Assembly: GCA_903872005.1 (NCBI GenBank)
Contig: CAIQJD010000820.1
Span: 1 to 8,826, forward strand
DNA length: 8,826 nt
From: an uncultured bacterium
Lineage (GTDB): Bacteria > Chloroflexota > Anaerolineae > JACIWP01
Reading direction: 5' to 3'
Within the stretch, counting starts at the first letter, position 1. Each line of letters begins with the position of its first letter. This document shows positions 1 to 6,586 of the stretch, in pieces. The translations under genes and the position numbers were made by a program. Below the pieces are notes generated by a model. That model saw nothing but the letters and a program-made list of their open reading frames with translations, was not told the origin of the DNA and did not search any database.

Positions 1-2587
1 AGCCGAACTTGGCGTCGGGCGGGTTGTTGTAGCCCGACGGATGCGCGCCGATGGCGTCGCAGTAGTTCGCCAGGCCGGCCTGGTACATCTGCTCCAGGTA
101 GAGGACGTCGTCAATCGCGGTGCTGCCGTTGTTCACGCCGGTGGGCGTCAGCGCGCCGCTGACCACGACGGCGTTGGGGTCCTGGCTCTTGATGGCGGCA
201 TAAGCGCGCTTGAGCAGCTCCATGTATTGGCCGGCGTTGATCGGCTGGTTGCCCCATTCATAGTGCAGGTTCTGCTCGTTCCAGATTTCGTAAGCCTGCA
301 CGCGGCCTTTGTAGCGGCCGGCCATGGCGGCCAGGAAATCCGCGAAGTCCTGTGGGTTGGCCGGCGGGCCTTCCACGCTCAGGTCGGCGCCGCCGGGGCG
401 CGCCCAGGCCGGCGCTTTGACGACGCTCAGCATGAGATTGATGCCGTTGGCGTTGCAGACATTGACCAGCTTGTCAATCTCTTCCCAGCTATACTGGCCC
501 TTGCCGCCGGATTCGTGGCTCTTCCACTCGATCTGCTGTTTCGTCCAGTTGAAGCCGATGGCTTTGATGTTGTTGACCAGGTTGCCCGGATCGTTGTAAA
601 TCCAGTGGGCCTGGATGCCGAAGCCGAAGTTGGTGTTGCGCGGGACAGGGGCCGGCCCACTGGCCGGCGTGTTGGTCGCCGCAGGGGCGGCGGTGGCCGG
701 CGGGCGCGTCGCTGTGGGCGCGGTCGTCGGCGTCAATGTGGGCGTCGGCGTAGCCGTCGGCAAAGGCGTGGGCGTCGAAGTCGGCGTGAAGGTCGGCGTC
801 GGAGAGGCGACGATCATGGCGACGCGCGTGCCGGCGTAGGTGGTCTTGCCGCCATCATCCGAGACGGAGAGGTCTACCATGTATTCGCCGGGTTCCTTCG
901 GAGCCGTCCACTTGAAGGATGCGTCCTGCAGCGGGCGCTGTTCCGAGGAGATGGCCGAGCCGTCCGCTTTGCGTACGGTCCAGACAGCCGTGAAGGCGCT
1001 CTGCGCCTGGGAGATAGCCAACTGGTTATATTGCTGGATCAGGGGCCAGACGAGCTGGTCGTTCTCTTCGCCCAGCAGGTTGTCCATGAGGATGCCGCGC
1101 GTGTTGTATTGCGCCAGGTATTCCAGCTTGTGGCCCAGGCTGGCGACGTTCTCCAGGTAGATCGTGTGGAGCTGGCCGGCTTCGTCCACGTAAGAGAATT
1201 TGTACGCGCCGAGTTCCTGGTCGAAGACGACGCCGCCCGATTCTGCGCCGGCTTTGAGGGCAAAGGTCACGGCCTGGCCGGGATTGACCACGTTCTTGCC
1301 CTGCACGATGACGGAGCCGAATGCGGAAAGGGCCTGGCTATAGGCGACGTCGGTCACGGTGCTGCCGACGGCGTCCATGCTATGCATGGTCAGCACTGGC
1401 TGGAGCTTGTAGCGATTCACCTGGCCCACTGCCCAGGCCATCAGTTGATCCATCTGTCCGCCGGGCTTCCAGGCGTCGGGCGTGTAGACCACGGCGAAGC
1501 GGAAGCTATCCACCACCTGACCCAGCGCGGCCCAGTCATACGCGCCGCCGTTCCAGCGGTCTTCGGAGATTGGCGCCGGCGTGTCCACCCGAATAGCCAG
1601 CAGCTTGCCGTTGTCGTGCAGCTCTTTCGCCAGCTTGGTGATGAAGGTCACGTATTCGGCTTTCAGGTCCGGGTTGAGGCCGCGATAGTAGATCTCGACG
1701 CCGTTGTATACGTTACCCATGGCCAGGTTGACGATGGCCTGGATATGCGCGTCCTGCTGGGCTGGCATGACTAACAGGTTGTCCAGCAGGTCGCTGCGGA
1801 CGACGCCGTCAAGCCCCCAGTTGGTGATGCTGGGCATAATGGAGAGGTTGGTATCTTTGTTGCCGGCGATGGCGGCCGGCAGGTTGCCCATGATGCTGCC
1901 ATCCCCGCCCAAGAAGAGGCCCTGGGGATTGAGTTCATTCAGGGCTTCGGCGGCCTGAGCCGGCAACTTGCCATCGCCGTGCAGGCTGGCGCTGAGCGCC
2001 GGGGGCAAGGAGATGGTCTGGAAGACGGCGAAGTGCGCCGGCGTCCGATTCAGCCGCGACTCGATGCGATCATCCTCCTGTACGACGGCGCTGGGCAGCC
2101 AGGCCCACTCTGTGCCGGTCCATTCGTACAGGTCGAGTTTGCTGTAGGGTTCCGAATCATTGGGAATGGGGATATCCAGAGTAGCCTGGCTGGGGCTATC
2201 GCCGCGGACTGCCAGGCTGTAGAGCGGGCTACGCATCACCAGGTTCTGTGGAATCTTTTCGGCGGCCGAGCGCAGGCCTTTGCCGGCCGAGCCTTCCAGG
2301 AACTGGGTGCGCGGGATGGCGCTCAATTGTACGCGCAAGGATGCTTTGATGCCTTCGGAAGGGAGCGTAACTTGTGTGCCGTCGGTTTCAACGACGGAGC
2401 CGCCGCCACGATCAATCGAGACGTAGCCGGCTTCAAAGACGCGTTCCTTCAACGAAATGGGGGGTAGGAACAGGCCGATGATGATCAGCGCCGGGATTAC
2501 CAGGGCATTGATGATCCACCCGCTCGCTTTGCCTTCGAGCACTCGCTCAATCGCGCTCAGAAGACCGGATTCTCGCCTATCTTCCAT
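1..2587 (-). CDS. Membrane-anchored surface protein: degenerate GH18-like barrel, Ig-like segment, Pro/Thr linker, clan GH-A glycosidase-like barrel (3' end outside window)
   Basis: 862 codons are visible; the C-terminus lies beyond the left edge. Start ATG (2587-2585) follows GGGAGG with a 4-nt spacer. Residues 22-43 form one hydrophobic segment without a signal-peptidase site, suggesting a membrane anchor with the rest outside. Residues 50-190 look beta-rich. Residues about 200-450 follow the GH18 layout, but the DxxDxDxE signature reads N295-E298-Y300-R302 (YNGVEIYYR), so the catalytic Glu is Arg. Residues about 525-594 resemble an Ig/PKD-like domain ending in a strand before the linker. 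Residues 596-648 are a Pro/Thr/Ala linker typical of Chloroflexota surface proteins. From 651 a (beta/alpha)8 barrel begins with the clan GH-A acid/base motif EIWNEQN (Glu771). The expected nucleophile Glu is outside the window. Known of the families: GH-A members (GH5, GH39) cleave beta-glycosides; dead GH18 barrels can bind glycans. Substrate is unknown. The gene is transcribed divergently from the kinase gene. Confidence 0.85.
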   Translation of the reverse strand, partial: MEDRRESGLLSAIERVLEGKASGWIINALVIPALIIIGLFLPPISLKERVFEAGYVSIDRGGGSVVETDGTQVTLPSEGIKASLRVQLSAIPRTQFLEGSAGKGLRSAAEKIPQNLVMRSPLYSLAVRGDSPSQATLDIPIPNDSEPYSKLDLYEWTGTEWAWLPSAVVQEDDRIESRLNRTPAHFAVFQTISLPPALSASLHGDGKLPAQAAEALNELNPQGLFLGGDGSIMGNLPAAIAGNKDTNLSIMPSITNWGLDGVVRSDLLDNLLVMPAQQDAHIQAIVNLAMGNVYNGVEIYYRGLNPDLKAEYVTFITKLAKELHDNGKLLAIRVDTPAPISEDRWNGGAYDWAALGQVVDSFRFAVVYTPDAWKPGGQMDQLMAWAVGQVNRYKLQPVLTMHSMDAVGSTVTDVAYSQALSAFGSVIVQGKNVVNPGQAVTFALKAGAESGGVVFDQELGAYKFSYVDEAGQLHTIYLENVASLGHKLEYLAQYNTRGILMDNLLGEENDQLVWPLIQQYNQLAISQAQSAFTAVWTVRKADGSAISSEQRPLQDASFKWTAPKEPGEYMVDLSVSDDGGKTTYAGTRVAMIVASPTPTFTPTSTPTPLPTATPTPTLTPTTAPTATRPPATAAPAATNTPASGPAPVPRNTNFGFGIQAHWIYNDPGNLVNNIKAIGFNWTKQQIEWKSHESGGKGQYSWEEIDKLVNVCNANGINLMLSVVKAPAWARPGGADLSVEGPPANPQDFADFLAAMAGRYKGRVQAYEIWNEQNLHYEWGNQPINAGQYMELLKRAYAAIKSQDPNAVVVSGALTPTGVNNGSTAIDDVLYLEQMYQAGLANYCDAIGAHPSGYNNPPDAKFG
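644..802 (-). repeat. Low-complexity Pro/Thr linker-coding repeat
   Basis: This stretch encodes residues 596-648 of the surface protein, almost only Pro, Thr, Ala and Ser in a PT/TPTP rhythm. At DNA level it shows as irregular GGCGTC/GTGGGC hexamers between about 700 and 800. It separates the GH18-like and Ig-like part from the GH-A barrel, as a flexible and possibly O-glycosylated spacer (inference). Such tracts vary in length between strains by slippage. Confidence 0.8.
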
Positions 2588-2769
2588 GGAGCCTCCCTAG
2601 TGTAAACAAGATCATCTGACGTCCGCGCAAAAAAAACGTCGGGGGAAAGTGAGGGGAACCCGGGTATGGCAAAGAGCCACCGCGAGGGGCGATCAGATAG
2701 CCGCCTCTCGTGGGTTGCCAGAGAATCCTCCAAGGTGGTGCTTGCGCGGCGCGCCGAAATCAGCATAGC
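2588..2769 (-). other. Predicted 5' leader of the surface-protein gene, with hairpin
   Basis: From the predicted transcript start (about 2769) to the ATG at 2587 lie about 180 nt. The leader holds an inverted repeat at 2683-2710 (arms CGAGgGGCG and CGCCtCTCG, loop of 10). It also has outer CCACC/GGTGG complementarity, a pyrimidine-rich stretch and a run of eight T on the minus strand (2629-2636). The hairpin pairs slightly better as plus-strand RNA (G-U) than as minus-strand RNA (A-C mismatch), so it may be a DNA site rather than an RNA element. I could not match it to a riboswitch class I know. Confidence 0.4.
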
Positions 2770-2770
2770 C
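2692..2770. repeat. Imperfect direct repeat ATCAG(C)ATAGCC
   Basis: ATCAGATAGCC at 2692-2702 and ATCAGCATAGCC at 2759-2770 differ by one inserted C and are 67 bp apart in the same orientation. The second copy sits at the predicted transcript start of the surface-protein gene; the first forms the loop of the 2683-2710 hairpin. A binding site for a regulator is possible; chance is not excluded. Confidence 0.3.
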
Positions 2771-2775
2771 GGATT

Positions 2776-2804
2776 ATTCTAACACAAGCCCGCCCATTTG
2801 ACAA
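2776..2804 (-). promoter_or_regulatory. Sigma70-type promoter for the surface-protein gene
   Basis: On the minus strand TTGTCA (2804-2799, 5 of 6 to consensus) and TAGAAT (2781-2776, 5 of 6) are 17 nt apart. The start of transcription would fall near 2769. It lies back to back with the kinase promoter, with 23 bp between the two -35 boxes. Confidence 0.7.
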
Positions 2805-2827
2805 GCGCCGTGAGACGCCGGCCGCTT

Positions 2828-2856
2828 TTGGCGCCCGGTTCCAAAGAGAGTATAAT
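2828..2856 (+). promoter_or_regulatory. Sigma70-type promoter giving a leaderless kinase message
   Basis: TTGGCG (2828-2833, 4 of 6) and a perfect TATAAT (2851-2856) are 17 nt apart. The -10 ends only 7 nt before the kinase ATG (2864), so transcription should start at or one base before that A. No Shine-Dalgarno sequence can fit in such a message. Confidence 0.7.
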
Positions 2857-2863
2857 CCGGCGC

Positions 2864-3889
2864 ATGAGTCAGTATCAGGCAGATGCCAATCCCTATTCGC
2901 CGGCTGATTTGATCGCGCTGGCGCCGCGTTTGTCGTGGCGGCGCGTGCTCGTCGTTGGCGATTTGTTCCTGGATGAGTACATTGAAGGACGCGCCACGCG
3001 CCTGTCTCGCGAGGCTCCGGTGCCGGTGCTGGAGCTGGAGCGGCGCTTCTTCGTGCCCGGCGGCGCGGCAAACCCGGCGCATAATATCGTCGCGCTGCAG
3101 GGGCGCGCCTGGCAGGTCGGCGTGGTGGGCGACGACGAAGCCGGCAAGATGTTACGCAGCGCGCTGGATCAGGCCGGCATTGATGCGCGCGGCCTGGTGA
3201 CAGACGCCGGCCGGCCGACAACTACAAAGACGCGCATCATGTCGCGCAGCACGCTGCGTTTCCCGCAGCAATTGGCGCGCGTGGATCATATTGATCGGCG
3301 GCCGGTCGCCGGCGAGACCGAGGCCGCCATTCAGACCCACCTGCGCGATTTGACTCCGCAGACGGACGCGATGCTCTTCTCTGACTATCGCAGCGGCGTT
3401 GTGACGCCGGCAGTGATTGCCGCCGGCCTGGATGCGGCGCGAGCCAGCCAGCGCCTCATCACGGTGGATTCGCAAGGCAATCTGGACGCCTATCGCGGTT
3501 TCGACCTGGTCAAGTGTAACCAGAGCGAGGCGGAGGCGACGCTGCGGCGCGAACTCGTCACCGTGCGCCAGGTGGAAGAGGCGTGCGAGGATCTGTTGGA
3601 TGGCTTGCGGGCGCAGTATGTTGTCATCACGCGCGGGGCGGAGGGGATCGCCGGCATGAGCCGGCGCGAGGGCTTCTTGATCCTGCCGGCGGCCAATCGC
3701 ACTGAGGTCTACGATGTGGTTGGCGCCGGCGACACGGTCATTGCCGTGCTGACTCTGGCCCTGGCGGCCAAGATTCCCTTCTCCCTAGCGGTGCGGCTGG
3801 CGAACTATGCCGCCGGTTTGGTGGTGCGGAAACTGGGCAACGCTACGGCCACCCAGCAGGAGTTGTGCTGGGCCATTGAGCACTGGTGA
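2864..3889 (+). CDS. PfkB-family sugar kinase, HldE N-terminal-domain type (heptose-7-phosphate kinase-like)
   Basis: 341 residues with an intact ribokinase fold. Family marks in order: VVGDLFLDEYIEG (30-42); RLSREAPVPV (46-55), the HldE substrate-region motif; PfkB signature 1 VPGGAANPAHNIVALQG (64-80); SDYRSG (173-178) for the usual SDYGKG; VDSQGN (201-206) where E. coli HldE has DPKG; VITRGAEG (254-261); catalytic GAGD with Asp290; and VVRKLGNATAT (320-330), matching the HldE C-terminal kinase motif. HldE phosphorylates heptose 7-phosphate at C1 in ADP-heptose synthesis, but its adenylyltransferase half (about 150 residues) is absent, so this is a stand-alone HldA-like enzyme. The altered DPKG and SDYGKG motifs leave the sugar uncertain. 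Start ATG 2864 was chosen over TTG 2798 because the TATAAT at 2851 would lie inside the longer ORF and the extra 22 residues resemble nothing in the family. It converges on the amidotransferase gene 11 nt away. Confidence 0.85.
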   Translation: MSQYQADANPYSPADLIALAPRLSWRRVLVVGDLFLDEYIEGRATRLSREAPVPVLELERRFFVPGGAANPAHNIVALQGRAWQVGVVGDDEAGKMLRSALDQAGIDARGLVTDAGRPTTTKTRIMSRSTLRFPQQLARVDHIDRRPVAGETEAAIQTHLRDLTPQTDAMLFSDYRSGVVTPAVIAAGLDAARASQRLITVDSQGNLDAYRGFDLVKCNQSEAEATLRRELVTVRQVEEACEDLLDGLRAQYVVITRGAEGIAGMSRREGFLILPAANRTEVYDVVGAGDTVIAVLTLALAAKIPFSLAVRLANYAAGLVVRKLGNATATQQELCWAIEHW

Positions 3890-3900
3890 GCCGGCTTCGT

Positions 3901-4635
3901 TCAGCCGCGCGCCGCTTCGATAAAGGTGTGGAAGAGGCGCTGCATGGCCGGCTGCGCGAGCAGCAGATTCTCCGGATGCCACTGTACTGCCACGGCAAAT
4001 CGCGCGGCCGGCGCTTCGATGCCCTCTATGATCCCGTCAGAGGCGCGGGCGCTCATCGTCAGGCCGCTTCCCAGGCGATCCAACGCTTGATGGTGGCGCG
4101 AGTTGACTGTCAGGGATTTCGCGCCGAGGATGTCGGCCAGCCGGCTGCCGGGAGCGATGTCCACGGCGTGCGCCAGCTCGTCCAGCGGGTGAGGAGGATG
4201 AAAGCGGTCGTGTTTCAGCTTCTTCGGCCGCTGGCTGGGGATGTCCTGAATGAGCGTCCCGCCGGCGGCCACATTGAGGATCTGCGCGCCGCGGCAGATT
4301 GCCAGGATGGGCAGGCCCTTCGCCAACGCCCAGCGCGTCAGGAACAGTTCCGTCTCGTCCCGATCCACATCTATGTGAATGACCTTCTCGCTGCGCGGCG
4401 CGCCATAGCGGCGCGGCTCGATATCCACACCGCCGGCAAGGAGTAGGCCGCCGAGGGGCGCCGCCAGGTGCTGTAGCGCCTCCGGCGGTAGGCCCAGGGG
4501 GATGGGCAGCACTGCGCCGCCGGCTTCTTGCACCGCCTGTACGTAGGCGACCGGGATGGTTGCCAGCGGCGAAGGGCCAGCGCTCCGCGCAATGTGATGG
4601 GCACACGGTATACCGATGAGTGGGAGGATAGTCAT
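3901..4635 (-). CDS. Class I glutamine amidotransferase, PuuD / peptidase C26 type (gamma-glutamyl hydrolase-like)
   Basis: 244 residues, the usual length of the family. The catalytic triad is complete: nucleophile Cys114 in LAICRGAQILNVAAGGTL, and His220 and Glu222 in VQWHPE. Other family marks are the N-terminal PLIGIPCAH (5-13), LLLAGGVDIEPRRYG (64-78) and VNSRHHQALDRLG (177-189). Members hydrolyse gamma-glutamyl amides such as gamma-glutamyl-GABA in putrescine breakdown; the substrate here is unknown, since no puu genes are adjacent. Start ATG 4635 follows AGGAG (4645-4641) with a 5-nt spacer and puts the conserved PLIGIP strand at residue 5; the ATG at 4698 would add 21 unconserved residues. 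The start codon overlaps that of the divergent GT-C gene (shared CATG), so its control region must lie inside that gene. I see no strong promoter there. Confidence 0.9.
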   Translation of the reverse strand: MTILPLIGIPCAHHIARSAGPSPLATIPVAYVQAVQEAGGAVLPIPLGLPPEALQHLAAPLGGLLLAGGVDIEPRRYGAPRSEKVIHIDVDRDETELFLTRWALAKGLPILAICRGAQILNVAAGGTLIQDIPSQRPKKLKHDRFHPPHPLDELAHAVDIAPGSRLADILGAKSLTVNSRHHQALDRLGSGLTMSARASDGIIEGIEAPAARFAVAVQWHPENLLLAQPAMQRLFHTFIEAARG

Positions 4636-4645
4636 GGTGACTCCT
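4622..4645. promoter_or_regulatory. Interlocked translation starts of two divergent genes
   Basis: CATG at 4633-4636 contains the plus-strand ATG (4634-4636) and the minus-strand ATG (4635-4633). The plus gene's ribosome site GGGAGG (4622-4627, 6-nt spacer) lies inside the amidotransferase gene; the minus gene's AGGAG (4645-4641, 5-nt spacer) lies inside the GT-C gene. The two sites flank the shared start almost symmetrically. No intergenic DNA remains, so the promoters must sit within the opposite coding regions. TATACC at 4609-4614 is a weak -10 candidate for the plus gene, without a matching -35. Confidence 0.8.
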
Positions 4646-6580
4646 GTGGCGCTCCTGGGCGCTGGCATAGGCCGGCGTGCCAGCTTGATAGCCGGCATCG
4701 TCCTGATCCTGGCCGCGGCCGTACTTTATGGGGTGACGTTGGATGATGGCCTGCGGTTCAACGAGCTGGCCGGCGGCGATCTGATCACCCACCAGTACGC
4801 CGAGGTGCAAGGGCGCGCCGCCAACGCGCCGGGCTATCCGGCCTATACGATGCTGGGCTGGCTCTGGTTCCGGCTGGGCCGGCTGCTGCTGCCCTGGGCC
4901 AACGCCACCCAGGTCCTCTCGCTCTTTTCGACGCTATGGGCGCTGGCGGCCCTGGCTGTCTTCTATCTGTTGCTGCTGGAGATCACGCCGCACTGGCCGC
5001 TGGCGTTCGTGATCGCCGGCTTCTACGCGGTCACCTACTTCTTCTGGTACTATGCGGTGACCAGCGAGCAATATGCCTCGGCGGTCTTCCAAAACTTGCT
5101 CTTTGCGCTGTGGGCGTTGCGCTGGGAGCGCACACGCGCCGACCGCTACATGTATTATTCGGCGCTCAATGCCGGCTTCTGCCTTGCCAATCTCGTGACC
5201 GTCTGTTTCGCCATCCCGCCGCTCATCTGGTTCTATCTGCGCCAGGCGCCGGGGCTGCTGCGTCGCGGCCGGCTGTTGCTCCGTCTGGCGCTCTTGCTCG
5301 CCCTGCCACTGTTGTGCTACGCCTATGTCTATTATGTCGGCGCGACACAGCCGGCGTGGCGCGGCAACTTCGATGGGACGACCTGGGCCTGGTTCTGGGA
5401 CTTCCTCAGCACCGGGCAGGGACGCTCGGATCTGACCTGGGGCCTGGGGCCATTAACGGCGGAGTTCCCGTGGCTCATCGCCGGCGAGCTGACCTGGGGC
5501 GTTCTGGCAGTTTGCGTGGTTGGTCTGGCGTTCCTGAGCCGCCGGCGCTCCATTCTGATCTATGCGACGCTGGTCGTCTATCTCATTCTCGGCTACATTG
5601 ACCGTTTTGGCAACTGGTATCAGGTGCTCATGCCGATCTACCCGCTGCTGTTGCTCGGCGGCGCCGCGCTGCTGGGCCGGCTCTGGGATTGGGTAGGCCG
5701 TCGTTGGCCGGCCGGGGAGCCAGGGGCGGCGCCCACGACGCCGGCCGGCGCGCGCCGCACCGCGAGCGGCAAGGCCGCGCGCATGGCGATCCTCCTGGCC
5801 CTGACGGCGCTGGTGGTGTGGCGCGGTGTGGTCAACTGGCCGCACGCCAATCAGCACGGCCGGCCCGATGCGCTCGTGATCCCGACGGCCCGCGCGCTGA
5901 TAGCCGATGCGCCGGCGGTCGGAGCCTGGATCTATGGCTCGACGGACGAGATGGAGTCCCTCTCGTATCTGACGCGCATCTGGGGCGAGCGACCAGACCT
6001 TCGGCCGGCCACGACGGCCGACGCCCAGGCGTGGTTGGCCCATCCAGACGCTTCCTCGCTCTATGTGACGCGCGCCGCCGTGGATCTGTTGCAACGCGAA
6101 GCCGGCGTGCAGCCGTCGCTTTCGGCCGCCGGCGCGACGCTGATCGAGGTCTTGCGCCAGCCGCGCCAAGAAGCGCCGGCCGGCCTGACGCGGCTGGATC
6201 TGCCAGTGGTCGCCGGCTTGAACCTGGTCGGCGTGGAGCGTCGGCCGGCGCCGGCCGGCCGGCTGCATCTCACGCTCACCTGGCAGGCGACCAGGGCCGC
6301 GCCGCTGACGGGCGTCGTCATTTCGGCGCGGCCGCGTCGCGCCGGCGACTATGTCCGGCAGGGTGATCAGGTCGTGACGCAAGATCATCAACCGGTGTGG
6401 AACGCCTATCCCTTCGAGCGTTGGAGCGCCGGCGAGGTCGTGCGCGATGACTATGTGCTGGATATGCCCGACCATGCCGGGGCCGATGGGCTGATGCTCT
6501 TGCTTTACCGCCCAACCGGCGCCGGCATCGAAGAGGTAGCGCAGCTAGAGGTGAGCCTGCCAGTCAGCTCCGCCCCTTGA
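4634..6580 (+). CDS. DUF2723 / GT-C-type polytopic membrane protein, probable glycosyltransferase
   Basis: 648 residues. TM1 is at about 17-36, followed by an extracytoplasmic loop with acidic residues (Asp37, Asp38, Glu44, Asp49) and NAPGYPAYTMLG (64-75), the counterpart of the HPPGYPLYTLLG motif of DUF2723. YYAVTSEQYA (139-148) matches the second family motif. Further hydrophobic segments lie at about 96-116, 122-142, 181-202, 215-235, 285-302, 307-320, 328-350 and 384-398. DUF2723 relatives include the TMEM260 protein O-mannosyltransferases, GT-C enzymes using lipid-linked sugars; acceptor and sugar here are unknown. The soluble tail has an alpha/beta part (410-510, WIYGSTDEMESLSYL) and a beta-sandwich (about 520-643; DHQPVWNAYPFERWSAGEVV) of a type often found on Chloroflexota membrane glycosyltransferases. 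ATG 4634 was preferred to ATG 4616 because only it has a ribosome site. The gene ends 6 nt from the convergent gene. Confidence 0.8.
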   Translation: MVTPVALLGAGIGRRASLIAGIVLILAAAVLYGVTLDDGLRFNELAGGDLITHQYAEVQGRAANAPGYPAYTMLGWLWFRLGRLLLPWANATQVLSLFSTLWALAALAVFYLLLLEITPHWPLAFVIAGFYAVTYFFWYYAVTSEQYASAVFQNLLFALWALRWERTRADRYMYYSALNAGFCLANLVTVCFAIPPLIWFYLRQAPGLLRRGRLLLRLALLLALPLLCYAYVYYVGATQPAWRGNFDGTTWAWFWDFLSTGQGRSDLTWGLGPLTAEFPWLIAGELTWGVLAVCVVGLAFLSRRRSILIYATLVVYLILGYIDRFGNWYQVLMPIYPLLLLGGAALLGRLWDWVGRRWPAGEPGAAPTTPAGARRTASGKAARMAILLALTALVVWRGVVNWPHANQHGRPDALVIPTARALIADAPAVGAWIYGSTDEMESLSYLTRIWGERPDLRPATTADAQAWLAHPDASSLYVTRAAVDLLQREAGVQPSLSAAGATLIEVLRQPRQEAPAGLTRLDLPVVAGLNLVGVERRPAPAGRLHLTLTWQATRAAPLTGVVISARPRRAGDYVRQGDQVVTQDHQPVWNAYPFERWSAGEVVRDDYVLDMPDHAGADGLMLLLYRPTGAGIEEVAQLEVSLPVSSAP

Positions 6581-6586
6581 CGCCGG

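Noticed and set aside
41..1774. 577-codon open frame on the plus strand
   Set aside because: It is opposite the surface-protein gene, which shows clear GH-A and GH18-like motifs, a linker and a ribosome site. The plus frame has no recognisable domain and is kept open by high GC.
2629..2636. Run of eight T (minus strand) as an intrinsic terminator
   Set aside because: No stable GC hairpin lies directly before it; the CCCGGG upstream is too short and too far away.
2672..2710. T-box-like or other known riboswitch
   Set aside because: The resemblance to the T-box core is limited to a few bases, and neither flanking gene is a synthetase or amino-acid gene.
2798..2803. TTGACA as -35 of the kinase promoter
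   Set aside because: It is 47 nt from the TATAAT; its complement serves instead as the minus-strand -35 (2799-2804).
2798..2863. Upstream TTG start for the kinase
   Set aside because: The TATAAT promoter lies inside this extension, there is no ribosome site and the added residues do not match the family.
3890..3920. GCCGGCTTCGTTCAGCCG as a terminator hairpin
   Set aside because: The stem is short and mismatched and no T-run follows on either strand.
4616..4633. ATG 4616 as the GT-C start
   Set aside because: No ribosome site precedes it, whereas ATG 4634 has GGGAGG at ideal spacing.
4636..4698. ATG 4698 as the amidotransferase start
   Set aside because: It would add 21 unconserved residues; ATG 4635 has a ribosome site and the usual family N-terminus.
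5453..6475. 340-codon open frame on the minus strand
   Set aside because: Opposite the GT-C gene, Arg-rich and without motifs; a composition shadow.
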